From NCBI RefSeq assembly GCF_030811455.1, contig NZ_JAUSQU010000001.1, positions 3,782,001 to 3,846,000 on the forward strand: a stretch of 64,000 nt of DNA. The letters run 5' to 3'. Both the position numbers and the translations under genes were made by a program. The notes below the pieces were generated by a model that saw only the letters and a list, made by a program, of their open reading frames with translations, was not told where the DNA came from and did not search any database. The DNA comes from Streptosporangium lutulentum. Its GTDB lineage: Bacteria > Actinomycetota > Actinomycetes > Streptosporangiales > Streptosporangiaceae. Of the stretch, positions 28,001-37,074 are shown one piece after another; the stretch's first letter is position 1, and every line of letters begins with the position of its first letter.

Positions 28001-28252
28001 GAGCGCGTTGACCGCGCTGCCGATCCGGGCGTCGTCCAGCCAGGGCTTGCCGTCGGAGTCGAGATTGATCTTGTAGATGGCGTCTCGGAGCCGGTCCTCG
28101 AGGATCGTCTCGTCGAAGGTGGTCCGCCCGGAGGCGAAGGGGTTCATCGGGATGACCGCGCCGTGCACGGCGCCTTCGAGATGCTTCCAGCCCATCGCCG
28201 TGAACTGCTCAATGAGGGGGCGCTCCACCAGGGTGTATTCCAGACTGGACAT
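25016..28252 (-). CDS. hsdR: Type I restriction enzyme R subunit (translocase and nuclease)
   Basis: 1078 aa. The N-terminal PD-(D/E)xK nuclease is visible as PIIPDMVLFVNGIPLVVVECK (about residues 153-173). The SF2 translocase follows: IWHTQGSGKSLTM (Walker A, near 315), VVVVTDRTQLQGQL (Ia), VLIDEAHRSH (DEAH box, near 415), IGFTGTP (III), and a RecA2 lobe with FVIVKSMLLTGFDAP and LLQAVARVNRT (VI). The C-terminal helical region docks to HsdM. Cleavage of unmodified DNA occurs after ATP-driven translocation. Its ATG lies 98 bp downstream of hsdS. Confidence 0.96.
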   Translation of the reverse strand: MSSLEYTLVERPLIEQFTAMGWKHLEGAVHGAVIPMNPFASGRTTFDETILEDRLRDAIYKINLDSDGKPWLDDARIGSAVNALTRIPSSSLLEANQKATDLLIKGTVVDGVQGWEGGKGRPVHFIDWKTPQNNEFTVVNQFRLDIPGTQGKPIIPDMVLFVNGIPLVVVECKEPRTSNLEKAVNQILDYAEQRPSDSRTGNQKLFHTVQLTIVSSGEEAKLGTVTARFEHYVPWRDPYPLTREQLAMERGKTPAQLSRQEILAAAVLNPGRLLDIVHNYVTFMTTDQGKTIKAAPRYQQFRAVDRTIKRLRTGKTRAHDGVHDRRGGIIWHTQGSGKSLTMTFLVRKLRSTGDLKNIKVVVVTDRTQLQGQLSETMNLSNEKVDIAKSAARARTILAKHGPGVVFVMIQKNQDGGGGSEGLAAGVALGEVNADESIIVLIDEAHRSHTAALGANLREALPNAARIGFTGTPIMTKKGLRKTSEELFGSFIDKYRLKEAEEDGVIVPILYEGHTVKGAVRDGRDLDEVFEEDLDELTEEEREQLQRRYATKGQVSVAEQLIAAKAKHMLRHYVGKILPEGFKAQVVAADREATVRYREALIAARDELVREIERLPEKILQTPSDELKPRQAYLVNAARHLDLLKRMDFVPIISAGDAHDESRYREWTEPEKQAKRIEGFTTSYDESDIGFVIVKSMLLTGFDAPIEQVMYLDRNLQEAELLQAVARVNRTSDGKDFGYVVDYRGVAKNLLEALRIYARDDFDTDDTQDVENAMKDPRAEIAKLEPQRDRLRLMFSNLEDIEDCVQLLADPELRDRFNVALTRFLKTVNAVLPDPAAKPYLADAKRFTVIKMTATRRYRDDGGEFDPAAYGEKIRALIDEHITSLGIEQKLPPIALTAPDFAEKVEALPGPRAKASEMEHAIRYHISIHLAEDPARYQQLSERLEEILEQLATDWEQQVIALRDLLTQVKDEQPENPFGLSKVESALYGVILTETATSADDAQSEHLADVARTLHRVAAETIHRTDFWSAGKQVDQEDFLRRIFRVLDDARVGEFSQLPKLAAQLFDVVKSNRQYIPRN

Positions 28253-28350
28253 CAGACTCGCGCTCCCGTTGTCATCTCATCGCTTATTGACGTGTCCCCC
28301 GAAAAATCGCCCCCGGCCAGGGGTGGGTTGTGGCCTGCCCCATGCCGGTC

Positions 28351-29589
28351 TTACAGGTCTTCCAGTACGGTTTCCGCCTGCGAAACGCGCACGCGTCCCG
28401 TCAACAGGTCCTCCATGAGGCCCTGCTTGAGCAAAGCCAACTTCTTGCCGCGCTCCTGCTCGATTTGGATGCCCCTGTGTCCCGTCTCTCTGGTTTTGAC
28501 GATGCGGTCCTGTTCTGGAATCTCAGGAACACGAACTAACAACTGCTTGACCGTGGCACCGCTGATCTTGACCATGCTCTCGGACGTGCCCTGTGACATG
28601 GCCTGGATCTGTCGTCGCACTTCGGGACTCTGAAGAACGATCTCCAGGAACTCTGTCCGACAGTTAGATGTGGGCGTGAGCCTCATCATCAGATCGGGGT
28701 AAATGCAGGGTGTCCCTATGTCACGATAACGACCTACCAGGCCAACAAGGTCACGAGTGTTGGCGCGACTCATCAACAGGTCGCCATCCCCGAGAAAAGC
28801 CGCAGAATTTCTAGAATCGCGACTGGGAACGTTCTTGAGCTGACGAGGCGCGAATCCACTGGAGGTCAGACACCCTAGCCCCAAGGCGAGCAAACCAGTC
28901 CAGTCGTCCACCTCCTTTGGAGAAAATCCATTGCGAGGTGATAGAGCAAGAAAAATGCCCAGAGACGCTTCCTTGGCCGCGACATTATCCAGCTGATAAT
29001 CCGTGATCGCCGCCTGCTTGGCCCACAGTTTATCGACGATCTGAGCGCTTATCGCCAGTTGGGTGTCGAGGGTGTCGAGGATCTCCGCGATCCGCCGCTG
29101 GTCAGTTAGAGGTGGGAGAAAGATCTGCGTGTTCAAGTAGTCCGCGTAGCGGAGGTTGATGATTCCTGTGGTTTGCTGCTGGAAGCGCCAAATCTCCGGC
29201 CGTCCGTGCAACCAATGAAGCCGCCAGGCGAGAAATGATGGATCCGCCACTCGACGGTCAACTCGAAGAGTTCGGAAAAAGTTCGAGCTTGCGTAAGCCC
29301 CATCGCCTTCTTGGCGGAAGAGCGCAACCCTTCCAACGGGTTTACCTGGCCCGCCACCCGATGCCTCAAGAAGAAGATCTCCGTCCTGGAGGCGTCTATC
29401 AGCCAGTTCCCGGGAGGAGAATCTGCGAAGAGCACCTGTAGATATATCTACATGCCCATCATTATCGAGGTTGATAGAACGCAGGACGGAAACATTTGAT
29501 CCACGTCCGGGTACGGGCTCTTCGCCCCACGCTCCAGGGAAATGCCGCGTTAAGAGATCATGGATTCTCTTCTGTTCCCACTCACTCAT
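28351..29589 (-). CDS. hsdS: Type I restriction-modification specificity subunit
   Basis: 412 aa, ATG overlapping the hsdM stop by 8 bp. The two-fold HsdS layout is clear: target-recognition domain 1 (about residues 10-170), a conserved helix [20 protein letters not shown] (about 170-200), target-recognition domain 2, and a second helix [20 protein letters not shown] leading to [17 protein letters not shown]. Base composition is lower in GC than the flanks, normal for recombining hsdS genes. The target sequence cannot be predicted. Confidence 0.95.
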   Translation of the reverse strand: MSEWEQKRIHDLLTRHFPGAWGEEPVPGRGSNVSVLRSINLDNDGHVDISTGALRRFSSRELADRRLQDGDLLLEASGGGPGKPVGRVALFRQEGDGAYASSNFFRTLRVDRRVADPSFLAWRLHWLHGRPEIWRFQQQTTGIINLRYADYLNTQIFLPPLTDQRRIAEILDTLDTQLAISAQIVDKLWAKQAAITDYQLDNVAAKEASLGIFLALSPRNGFSPKEVDDWTGLLALGLGCLTSSGFAPRQLKNVPSRDSRNSAAFLGDGDLLMSRANTRDLVGLVGRYRDIGTPCIYPDLMMRLTPTSNCRTEFLEIVLQSPEVRRQIQAMSQGTSESMVKISGATVKQLLVRVPEIPEQDRIVKTRETGHRGIQIEQERGKKLALLKQGLMEDLLTGRVRVSQAETVLEDL

Positions 29590-32023
29590 AACCGAGCTCT
29601 TTCAAGTAGGACCCAAGACGGGTGACAGCGATTTCTCGTTGGGATTCAAGTTCTCGAAGGGTAACGGCGTACTTGTCCACCCAGGTACGGAAAGCACCTT
29701 CCAGCACTCGGCGGCCGATGACCGTACGAGAGCCCAGACGAATGGCGAGGGCGGTATGGAAGACGTCGAGGACGAGGCCGAGGCGGGTGTCGTCGGTGAG
29801 GGCGTTGGCGGCTTCGAAGAGGCGGGGGATGAAGGCGGCCTCAAGGTCCCCGGCCGTACGGCGGGCGGCGGTCACGTCGGACTTGAGCTGCTTCAGCTCG
29901 GCGGCGCTGAGCTGGGTCTCCGGTTCATCCGCCTCTTCGTCTTCCTCACTGGGCTTGGCGGTCGCCACCTTGTACTGGGCGTTCAGCTCCGCATAGCGAG
30001 CTTCAGCCTCCTCCAGTTCGGCCAGATACTCCGGGATCAGCGCCGGGACGACCCGGTGGTCACGGGCCTTGCGCTTCTCGGCAGCGATCTTCTGCTTGTC
30101 CCAGTACTCCGCCTCTTCCTCATCCAGCGCGAACGCGCTCTCGATGGTGGTGAGCCAGCCCTCGACGACACCTTCGAAACCGTTCAGAGCAAGCGCCTTG
30201 ATGTCGTACTGAGTCTCACCCCACCAGGCGGCCACGGTCCCCGCCAGTTCAAACCGGTCCAACAGCCCGAAAGGCTTCAGCTCCGCGACGAACGACTCCA
30301 GCAGCTCGGCCCGGATCTCCATGACCTTCCGGCTCTCGGGCAGCTCGGCCAGGCGCTTGCTATGCCGAGACCACCAGTCGGAGAACGCCTCGCGAAGCCG
30401 TGCCTCGGCGGGCTCAGCCAGCGACGGCAGCCGCTCCGCCGTACGCTGCCAGCCCTCGGGCAGGAAGTCGTAGTAATCGGCGTCCCGCTCGGCGAACAGC
30501 GTCGCCGGGTCGATGCCGAAGGTGGCGAACAGGTGGGCCTTATCGCGGACCTCAGCCCTGGGGACGCCGCCGTGCAGGTGGGCGCGGACGTCCTGAGGCT
30601 CGGGCGGCGGGGTGTTGTCGACGTAGCGGCGGATGTTGAGGTTGAAGTCGTTCTCCTTCAACTCCTTGATGTCTACAACCCGGGCGAAGCCGGGGATGTC
30701 GCGGTATTCCTCGAAGGTGGCGACGATCTTCTCGGCGTGCTGGGCGTCCAGGTAGTTCTGCGCGCGGCCCGAGGTGTACTCGCGGTCTGCGTTGATAAAC
30801 AGCACCTTGCCGCGCCGCTCCTCGGGGCGCTGGGCCGTACCGCGCAGGACCAGGACACAGGCGGGGATACCGGTGCCGTAAAAGAGGTTCGGAGCGAGAC
30901 CGATGACCGCCTCCAGGCGGTCAGCCTTGATGATGCCCTCGCGGATATCCTTCTCCTTGCCGCCGCGGAAGAGCACGCCGTGCGGCAGGACCGTCGCGCC
31001 GATGCCGTCGGGCATGAGCACGGCAAGCACGTGCTGGGCGAACATCAGGTCCGCCTTCTTACCGGTATCGGGCGCGAAGCCGTACTTGAACCGCTCGGGA
31101 TGTTCGATGCCGTCCCGGACATAGTTCTGTGAGAACGGTGGGTTGGTGAGTACCCGGTGGAAGCGGGTCAGCTCGCCGCCCTGCGTGTGCAGCGGGTTGG
31201 CGAGAGTGTCGTCGTTGTGCAGGTCGGCGTTGAGCACGCCGTGGAGGATCATGTTCATCTTGGAGATGGCCCAGGTGCCGCCGTTGTACTCCTGCCCACA
31301 GAGGGTGAGGTCACGGAAGTCCTGGCCGTGCTCCTCGACGTACTCCTTGGCATGGATGAGCATGCCGCCCGAGCCGGCGCACGGGTCGTAGACGCGCATG
31401 TTCGGGCCGGGCTTCACCAAGCGGACCATCATGCGGACGACGCCACGCGGGGTGTAGAACTCTCCACCCTTCTTGCCCGCCGAGTCGGCGAACTCGCCGA
31501 TCAGATACTCATAGGCGGCACCGAGCAGATCGGGAAACTCGAAGTCGGCGTTACGCAGCCGGTAGCGGCCGAAGTGGTCAACGAGCTGCTGGAGCCGCTT
31601 GTCCGGGATCGTGGACTGACCGACCTTCTTGGTGAAGTCGATGTGCTCCAGAACGCCTTCGAGCGCTTTGGAGTTGGCCAACTCCAGCTCGCTGAGCGCC
31701 TTGTTGAGCAGGCTGCCGACACCCTTTCCCCGAGAGGCGTCCCTGATGTGCGGCCACCGGGCCCCTTCCGGGACGAAGAAACTACTGCTCTCGTAGAACA
31801 TCGGGTTGTCCGCGGCCTGCTCGGCCTCTTCTCTGCTCCGGCCGCCGAGCTCCAATTTCTCGATCAGCTCGCTCTGGATCACCCCGAACTGATCCGAGCA
31901 GCGCTTCAGGAAGAGCATCCCGAAGATGTATTCCTTGAACTCCGAGGCGTCCATCTTGCCGCGGAGGATGTCCGCCGCTCCGAGTAGATGCCGCTCCAAC
32001 TGCGGCAACGTCAGCTTCGCCAC
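29582..32023 (-). CDS. hsdM: Type I restriction-modification methyltransferase subunit
   Basis: 813 aa from GTG ([15 protein letters not shown]), AGGAG 12 nt upstream. An N-terminal HsdM helical domain ([20 protein letters not shown]) precedes the N6_Mtase core, with [15 protein letters not shown] motif [15 protein letters not shown] near 215 and catalytic NPPF near 292. The last 300 residues are an extra helical and coiled-coil part with an acidic Glu-rich stretch ([13 protein letters not shown]). That makes it longer than E. coli HsdM (~530 aa), a size seen in actinobacterial type I systems. First gene of the operon. Confidence 0.95.
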   Translation of the reverse strand: MAKLTLPQLERHLLGAADILRGKMDASEFKEYIFGMLFLKRCSDQFGVIQSELIEKLELGGRSREEAEQAADNPMFYESSSFFVPEGARWPHIRDASRGKGVGSLLNKALSELELANSKALEGVLEHIDFTKKVGQSTIPDKRLQQLVDHFGRYRLRNADFEFPDLLGAAYEYLIGEFADSAGKKGGEFYTPRGVVRMMVRLVKPGPNMRVYDPCAGSGGMLIHAKEYVEEHGQDFRDLTLCGQEYNGGTWAISKMNMILHGVLNADLHNDDTLANPLHTQGGELTRFHRVLTNPPFSQNYVRDGIEHPERFKYGFAPDTGKKADLMFAQHVLAVLMPDGIGATVLPHGVLFRGGKEKDIREGIIKADRLEAVIGLAPNLFYGTGIPACVLVLRGTAQRPEERRGKVLFINADREYTSGRAQNYLDAQHAEKIVATFEEYRDIPGFARVVDIKELKENDFNLNIRRYVDNTPPPEPQDVRAHLHGGVPRAEVRDKAHLFATFGIDPATLFAERDADYYDFLPEGWQRTAERLPSLAEPAEARLREAFSDWWSRHSKRLAELPESRKVMEIRAELLESFVAELKPFGLLDRFELAGTVAAWWGETQYDIKALALNGFEGVVEGWLTTIESAFALDEEEAEYWDKQKIAAEKRKARDHRVVPALIPEYLAELEEAEARYAELNAQYKVATAKPSEEDEEADEPETQLSAAELKQLKSDVTAARRTAGDLEAAFIPRLFEAANALTDDTRLGLVLDVFHTALAIRLGSRTVIGRRVLEGAFRTWVDKYAVTLRELESQREIAVTRLGSYLKELGYE

Positions 32024-32569
32024 GTGGCGCCCTTCTCCTTGACCGTTTGGGCAGGGTCGCCCCGTCGTATACGGGACCGGGGAGCGCCCAAATCAGCATA
32101 ATCGGAGCATACATCGATTATCTCGTGAATGTAGTTCACACGATGTTTAATGCCACATTGATATTTATAATCCTGTTTATGGCTTCACATGATGGTTTGC
32201 TCTAGTATCTGACGAAAGCCGAACGAATGCCTGGGTCGCCCCATGGGCCGACCACACCTCACGCACCGACGCCTGATCAGCGATCTCCAGCGGCCCTATT
32301 GCTGGCGTGTATCGACAGCCGCATCAGATCAGGCGGCTTGTATATCCCGTCTGAACCAGGCGCTCATAGGTGGACCGGACGTCAGCGGGAAACGGCTGCT
32401 CGATGGCAAAGCCACGCTTCAAGATCGGCCGCACAGACTGCCACTCCGAGATCATGACTGCCCAGGCCGACCCCGACATCGGCAGGCTGTGCGGCATGGC
32501 GCATGCCGTGGTAGTCCAGATGCCTTGAGGCCCTGGCCTTGTATGTTGACGAGTCAAAAACGCAGAACG
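32024..32569. other. AT-rich intergenic region upstream of hsdM, with degenerate remnants
   Basis: Bases ~32090-32215 are clearly AT-rich relative to the window and should hold the hsdM promoter. Bases 32324-32557 contain a minus-strand open frame whose end reads SVRPILKRGFAIEQPFP and TYERLVQTGYTSRL. It looks protein-like but has no start signal and no recognised family, so it may be a gene remnant. No full gene fits the region. Confidence 0.45.
32125..32139. promoter_or_regulatory. Inverted repeat upstream of hsdM
   Basis: GTGAA-TGTAG-TTCAC has perfect 5-bp arms, embedded in the AT-rich stretch 102 bp before the hsdM start. It is placed where a regulator of the restriction operon would bind. 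A candidate binder is the downstream HTH-methylase or the small HicB-like protein; neither link is shown. Confidence 0.35.
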
Positions 32570-33283
32570 CTAACCATTCAACTGTTCGATTGTGACGACG
32601 GCACGGACAAGGGCCGTGGTGTCGGAGAGATCGGAGAGCACGTGGTGTGCGCCCGCTTCGGCAAGCTCTTCCGGCGAGCTTTTCCCGGTCGCGACTCCGA
32701 TCACGAGGGCTCCGCCGTCGAGGGCCGCGCGGACATCGCTCGGCGTGTCGCCGATCAGAACGGTGGTGCTCACGTCGAAGTCGAAGTGATGCCGCTCGTT
32801 CGCACGGGCGCGGGCGATGGGCACCAGCTTCGTGCGTAGCTCCTCGTCGTCACCGTATGCACCGCTGTCGAAGTCAATGTGCCGATGAAGGTCGAAGATC
32901 TGTAGTTTCGCGAGCGCCGACGGTCGAGTGTTGCCGGTGAGAACGGACTGGACGACGTCACCGTGTTCAGCCAGTGCTCTGAGGGCTTGCGGTGCGCCGG
33001 ACAGTGCGCGACCTCTGCGCCGCATGTCCTCCGCGCGCTCCCAGTACCCGCGCGCCTGGGCCTGGGCGAATCTGTCGAAGTAGTCACCCGGATCTTCCAG
33101 GTCGTGAAGCTCAAGGGTCTCTCGAAAGATCACACGCTCTGTTCTTCCTGTGACCTCGGCCATCTGCGTCATCGGGCAGCCGGTCACCGTCTCGAAGGCG
33201 GTACGGAAGACCTCGCTTCCCACCCCACCCGAGGTGATCAACGTATGGTCGATGTCCCACAACACCAATCGGACAGCGGACAT
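32570..33283 (-). CDS. HAD-superfamily phosphatase
   Basis: 237 aa with AGGAG before ATG. Classic HAD motifs: VLWDIDHTLITSGG (nucleophile Asp and D+2 general acid), VLTGNTRPSALAK (motif II Thr), a Lys in RTKLVPIARAR, and TVLIGDTPSDVRAAL (motif IV GDxxxD). The helical cap between motifs I and II resembles phosphoglycolate-phosphatase-like C1 caps. The substrate is unknown. It is divergent from the XRE regulator with an 83-bp gap, so the two may be co-regulated with the RiPP-like cluster further right. Confidence 0.88.
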   Translation of the reverse strand: MSAVRLVLWDIDHTLITSGGVGSEVFRTAFETVTGCPMTQMAEVTGRTERVIFRETLELHDLEDPGDYFDRFAQAQARGYWERAEDMRRRGRALSGAPQALRALAEHGDVVQSVLTGNTRPSALAKLQIFDLHRHIDFDSGAYGDDEELRTKLVPIARARANERHHFDFDVSTTVLIGDTPSDVRAALDGGALVIGVATGKSSPEELAEAGAHHVLSDLSDTTALVRAVVTIEQLNG

Positions 33284-33366
33284 GGTTCGCCTCTCCTGCT
33301 GTTTCTTCGGCCTGCACGTTTCATACTGCTTCAGAGAGCCGTCCAGAGGTGAAGGGGAGAACGCGC

Positions 33367-34578
33367 GTGTCTGAGATCCCCGTGGGCGAGCGGGTGCAGT
33401 TCTACCGCAAGGCCCAGAAGAAGAAACAGGCCGTGGTCGCGGGTCTTGCGGGGATCACGGAGGACTACCTGTCGCAGATCGAGCGGGGCCTGAAGACACC
33501 GGCGATGCCACTCCTGCATCGACTCGCCCGCGTGCTGAATGTGCCCGTCTCCACGCTGCTCGGTGAGCCGGCGTTCGAGGAAGAGGGCGCGATCCACCCT
33601 GTTGGAAGAACCTTGCAGCGGGTTCTCACCTCCTACGCCCCCATCCCGTCCGATCAGCCCTTGCCTGAACTGGCCGAGCTTCGTGAACGAGTGAGCGCCA
33701 TCTGGAGCCTGTGGCAGACATCTCCCACCCGGTTCACCGACGCAGCTCCTCTGGTGCCCGACCTTCTGCGTGACGTGCAGTTCGTAACGCGCGTACTCCG
33801 GCCCACGGGCGACGCGGCAATGCGCCGCGACGCTTACCGGATCTCGGCGGACCTGTACTTCTTCCTACGGACCTTCACCAAGCGAATCGGACGCCCCGAC
33901 CTGTCGTTGCTGGTCGCCGACCGAGGGATGGTCGCGGCCGAGGAAACCGACGACCCGCTGCGCGTCGCCGTGGCCAAATGGAATCTCGGACAGATCCTGT
34001 TGTCGCAGGGCGAAGCGGAAGGTGCGGAAGAAGTCGCACTCCACGCCATCGAAGCACTTCACAACGACCTGCCTTCGGACTCACATGCACGTATTGCCGT
34101 GGAAGGCGCGCTGTGGCTGGTGGCAACGATCGCGGCAGTCCGAAGAGGAGATTTCTGGACGGCTCGTGATCGGCTGCGGGAGCGTGCTCTACCTGCTACA
34201 CGACAGTCAGGTGGCCACAACGTGTTATGGACCGTGTTCGGCGTACCGAATGTCGGTCTTCATGCGGTCAGCATCGAGGTGGAGGCGGGCGAGACAGCCG
34301 AAGCGCTGCGCCTGGCGGACGACGTTGTTGTCTCTCATCTTCCATCGCTGGAACGACGTACAACTTTCGCCCTGGAAGTGGCGCGTTGCTATGACCAGCG
34401 CCGCGACGATGCGGCCGTTTTTATTCACCTCCTTACGGCCGAGGCCAGCGGGCCGGAGGATCTGAAGTACAACATCCTTGCCCGCGACCTGATCCGTGGA
34501 CTGCTAAAACGGGCTCGTCCCACCTACTCGCCGCAGATACAGGCCATGGCCCAACGGGTTGGCCTACTGGCCCGGTAA
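33367..34578 (+). CDS. XRE-family regulator with helical repeat (TPR-like) domain
   Basis: 403 aa from GTG (VSEIPVGERVQFYRK) with AGGGGAGA upstream; an in-frame GTG lies 18 bp earlier. The N-terminal XRE HTH (about residues 5-65) contains KKKQAVVAGLAGITEDYLSQIERG. The rest is helical, with TPR-like pairs (DPLRVAVAKWNLGQILLSQGE, GETAEALRLADDVV). This architecture is common in actinomycetes beside RiPP and secondary-metabolite genes, where the repeat domain senses a ligand. Followed directly by a terminator and an IS21 insertion. Confidence 0.85.
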   Translation: MSEIPVGERVQFYRKAQKKKQAVVAGLAGITEDYLSQIERGLKTPAMPLLHRLARVLNVPVSTLLGEPAFEEEGAIHPVGRTLQRVLTSYAPIPSDQPLPELAELRERVSAIWSLWQTSPTRFTDAAPLVPDLLRDVQFVTRVLRPTGDAAMRRDAYRISADLYFFLRTFTKRIGRPDLSLLVADRGMVAAEETDDPLRVAVAKWNLGQILLSQGEAEGAEEVALHAIEALHNDLPSDSHARIAVEGALWLVATIAAVRRGDFWTARDRLRERALPATRQSGGHNVLWTVFGVPNVGLHAVSIEVEAGETAEALRLADDVVVSHLPSLERRTTFALEVARCYDQRRDDAAVFIHLLTAEASGPEDLKYNILARDLIRGLLKRARPTYSPQIQAMAQRVGLLAR

Positions 34579-34614
34579 CCCGAACTGACAGCTCACCCGA
34601 GCTGAGAGTTCGGG
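34579..34614 (+). terminator. Intrinsic terminator of the XRE regulator gene
   Basis: The hairpin begins at the base after the stop codon: outer arms CCCGAACT / AGTTCGGG and inner arms CAGCTC / GAGCTG around ACCC. It is followed by a pyrimidine-rich TCGTTCTCTTCGTT. The IS21 element begins 14 bp later. Confidence 0.75.
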
Positions 34615-34699
34615 TCGTTCTCTTCGTTGTCGACGACGGGTGAAAACTGACCCCGTGGCGACGGCCGAAAATTGACCCCCCTTGTAGTCACTCTGGAGG

Positions 34700-35941
34700 G
34701 TGATCAAGGTGGAGGACTGGGCGGAGATCCGCCGGTTGCATCGAGCCGAGACGATGCCGATCAAGGCGATCGCTCGGCATATGGGCATCTCGAAGAACAC
34801 CGTGAAACGGGCGCTGGCGGCCGATGCACCGCCAGCATATGAGCGGGTGGGCAAGGGATCGATCGTGGACGCGGCCGAACCGCGGATCCGGGCGCTGCTG
34901 GCGGAGTTTCCGACCATGCCCGCGACGGTGATCGCCGAGCGGATCGGCTGGGAGCGCTCGCTCACGGTCCTCAAAGACCGGATCCGTGTGCTGCGGCCGC
35001 AGTTCCAGCCGGTCGATCCGGCGTCGCGGACCACCTATCACGCGGGCGAGCTGGCCCAATGTGATCTGTGGTTTCCGCCGGTGAAGGTGCCGGTGGGGGC
35101 TGGGCATCTGGCCAGCCCGCCGGTGCTGGTCATCGTCAGCGGATACTCGCGGTGGATGATGGCCCGGATGCTGCCTTCGCGCACCGCGGGGGATCTGTTT
35201 TCCGGGCACTGGGCTTTGTTGTCGGAGCTGGGCGCGGTGCCCAAGACGCTGGTGTGGGACAACGAGTCCGCGATCGGCCAGTGGCGGGGCGGCAAACCGC
35301 AGCTCACCGCGGACGCCCATGCTTTTCGCGGAGCGCTGGGGGTGCGCATCGCGCAGTGCCGTCCGGGAGATCCCGAGGCCAAGGGGCTGGTCGAGCGGGC
35401 CAACGGCTATCTGGAGACCTCGTTTCTGCCCGGCCGCGATTTTGCTTCGCCGCAGGACTTCAACGCCCAGCTGGCCGCCTGGCTGCCCCGGGCCAACAGC
35501 CGCCATCACCGGCGTATCCAGTGCCGTCCGCTGGATCGGCTGCACGCCGATCTGGCGGCGATGGTGGCGTTGCCGCCGATCGCGCCGGCCGTGGGCTGGC
35601 GCACCTCAACTCGGCTGGCGCGTGATCACTATGTGCGGATCGCCTCGTGTGACTACTCGGTCCATCCCTCGGTGATCGGCCGTCTGGTGGAGGTGGTCGC
35701 CTCCTTGGAGGAGGTCACGGTGACCTGCGGCGGGCAGTTGGTGGCCCGCCACCGGCGGTGCTGGGCGCCGCACCAGACCATCACCGATGCGCTGCATGCG
35801 CAGGTGGCCGCCGCGATGCGCCGCACCGGCCTGCGCACGACCCCTGCCCCGGCCACAGCCGGGGCCCCCGCTGAGGTTGAGGTCGAGCAGCGTCGGTTGA
35901 GTGACTACGACGCGTTGCTCGGCATCGAGGGAGTGGCGTGA
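34700..35941 (+). CDS. istA: IS21 transposase IstA
   Basis: 413 aa from GTG with GGAGGG upstream. The N-terminal HTH (MPIKAIARHMGISKNTVKRA) is followed by a retroviral-integrase-type DDE core: QCDLW (first Asp, near 117), VWDNESAIG (second Asp, near 188) and EAKGLVERANGYLE (Glu, near 225). A C-terminal beta-barrel DNA-binding region follows. It catalyses strand transfer together with IstB. Its stop overlaps the istB start as TGATG. Confidence 0.96.
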   Translation: MIKVEDWAEIRRLHRAETMPIKAIARHMGISKNTVKRALAADAPPAYERVGKGSIVDAAEPRIRALLAEFPTMPATVIAERIGWERSLTVLKDRIRVLRPQFQPVDPASRTTYHAGELAQCDLWFPPVKVPVGAGHLASPPVLVIVSGYSRWMMARMLPSRTAGDLFSGHWALLSELGAVPKTLVWDNESAIGQWRGGKPQLTADAHAFRGALGVRIAQCRPGDPEAKGLVERANGYLETSFLPGRDFASPQDFNAQLAAWLPRANSRHHRRIQCRPLDRLHADLAAMVALPPIAPAVGWRTSTRLARDHYVRIASCDYSVHPSVIGRLVEVVASLEEVTVTCGGQLVARHRRCWAPHQTITDALHAQVAAAMRRTGLRTTPAPATAGAPAEVEVEQRRLSDYDALLGIEGVA

Positions 35942-36756
35942 TGACCGCGACCGGCACGAACACCACCACCACGACCAGCGGCCGCAACGTCGCGGCCGAG
36001 CTGGCCTATCTGACCCGGGTGCTCAAGGCCCCATCCCTGGCGGCCTCCATCGATCGGCTGGCCGAGCGGGCCAGGGCCGAGTCCTGGACGCATGAGGAGT
36101 TCTTGGCCGCCTGCCTGCAACGCGAGGTCGCCGCCCGGGAATCACACGGCGGCGAGGCCCGGATCCGCTTCGCCCGCTTTCCGGCCCGCAAGGCGTTGGA
36201 GGACTTCGACTACGACCACCAGCGCTCTCTCAAGCGTGAGGTCATCGCGCATCTGGGCGCGCTGGACTTCGTCACCGCCAAGGACAACGTGGTCTTCCTC
36301 GGCCCGCCCGGCACCGGCAAGACCCATCTGTCCATCGGGTTGGGGATCCGGGCGTGTCAGGCCGGTCACCGGGTCGCTTTCGCCACCGCCGCCCAGTGGG
36401 TGGCCCGGCTGGCCGATGCCCATGCCGCCGGCATGCTGCAGGGCGAGCTCATCAAGTTGTCTCGGATCCCGGTGCTGATCGTGGACGAGGTCGGCTACAT
36501 CCCCTTCGAACCGGAGGCGGCCAATCTGTTCTTCCAGTTGGTCTCCAGTCGCTATGAGCGGGCCAGTTTGATCGTCACCAGCAACAAACCTTTCGGACGC
36601 TGGGGCGAGGTGTTCGGCGACGATGTTGTGGCCGCCGCCATGATCGACCGGCTGGTCCACCACGCCGAAGTCATCAGTTTGAAGGGAGACAGCTACCGCC
36701 TCAAAAACCGTGACCTTGGCCGCGTGCCCGCGGCCAATCCCAGCAACGACCAGTAA
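35941..36756 (+). CDS. istB: IS21 helper ATPase IstB
   Basis: 271 aa (a GTG one codon earlier is also possible). AAA+ motifs: FLGPPGTGKTHLSIGL (Walker A, near 120), LIVDEVGYIPFE (Walker B, near 182) and SLIVTSNKPFGRWGEVF (sensor 1). IstB assembles on DNA, selects the target and activates IstA. The gene ends just before the right inverted repeat. Confidence 0.96.
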   Translation: MTATGTNTTTTTSGRNVAAELAYLTRVLKAPSLAASIDRLAERARAESWTHEEFLAACLQREVAARESHGGEARIRFARFPARKALEDFDYDHQRSLKREVIAHLGALDFVTAKDNVVFLGPPGTGKTHLSIGLGIRACQAGHRVAFATAAQWVARLADAHAAGMLQGELIKLSRIPVLIVDEVGYIPFEPEAANLFFQLVSSRYERASLIVTSNKPFGRWGEVFGDDVVAAAMIDRLVHHAEVISLKGDSYRLKNRDLGRVPAANPSNDQ

Positions 36757-36879
36757 CGATCAAATACGCGAGAGGGGTCAATTTTCAGACGACGATAGGG
36801 GGTCAGGATTCAGACGTCGTTGACATTCGTCCGCGCCTAGCGTCGATACCCCGACGTGAGGCGATGAGGAGGACTTCCC

Positions 36880-37074
36880 GTGACAGGGACGCGGAACAAC
36901 CAGGGCGTGTCTCATCCGCAGAGACACGACTGGGACGCGAGGCGTCGGCATGCCGTCTACGCCTCACAGCAAGCGGCCGAACCCGATCGCATCGCGCAAC
37001 GGATCGCCTTCCACCACGCCCGCCTGTGCAAGCAGTCTCCGCCGTCGAAGCCGATCACCGGGAGCCCTCTGTGA
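36880..37074 (+). CDS. Small hypothetical protein upstream of the radical SAM cluster
   Basis: 64 aa from GTG, AGGAGG 8 nt upstream. Sequence starts MTGTRNNQGVSHPQRHD; it is rich in Arg, Gln and His, likely cytoplasmic and helical, with no known domain. The stop overlaps the next GTG start (GTGA), so it is translated with that gene. Probably the first gene of the RiPP-like operon. Confidence 0.6.
   Translation: MTGTRNNQGVSHPQRHDWDARRRHAVYASQQAAEPDRIAQRIAFHHARLCKQSPPSKPITGSPL

Larger units (their letters stand above)
34628..36825 (+). mobile_element. Complete IS21-family insertion sequence
   Basis: A 2198-bp element with terminal inverted repeats starting TGTCGACGACG (left) and TGTCAACGACG (right, complement); 22 of the outer 27 bases match. 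Each end also carries an internal repeat with GAAAATTGACCCC, the multiple-terminal-repeat style of IS21. The direct repeat TTCGT flanks it exactly (34623-34627 and 36826-36830), a 5-bp target duplication of the size known for IS21. Both istA and istB are uninterrupted, so the insertion looks recent and possibly active. It lies between the XRE gene terminator and the first small gene of the RiPP-like cluster. Confidence 0.95.

Noticed and set aside
29471-31132. 553-aa plus-strand open frame opposite hsdM/hsdS
   Set aside because: Antisense shadow of hsdM, without start signal or motifs.
32324-32557. 77-aa minus-strand open frame upstream of the HAD gene region
   Set aside because: The C-terminal part looks protein-like, but there is no supported start or family; recorded only as a possible remnant within the intergenic entry.
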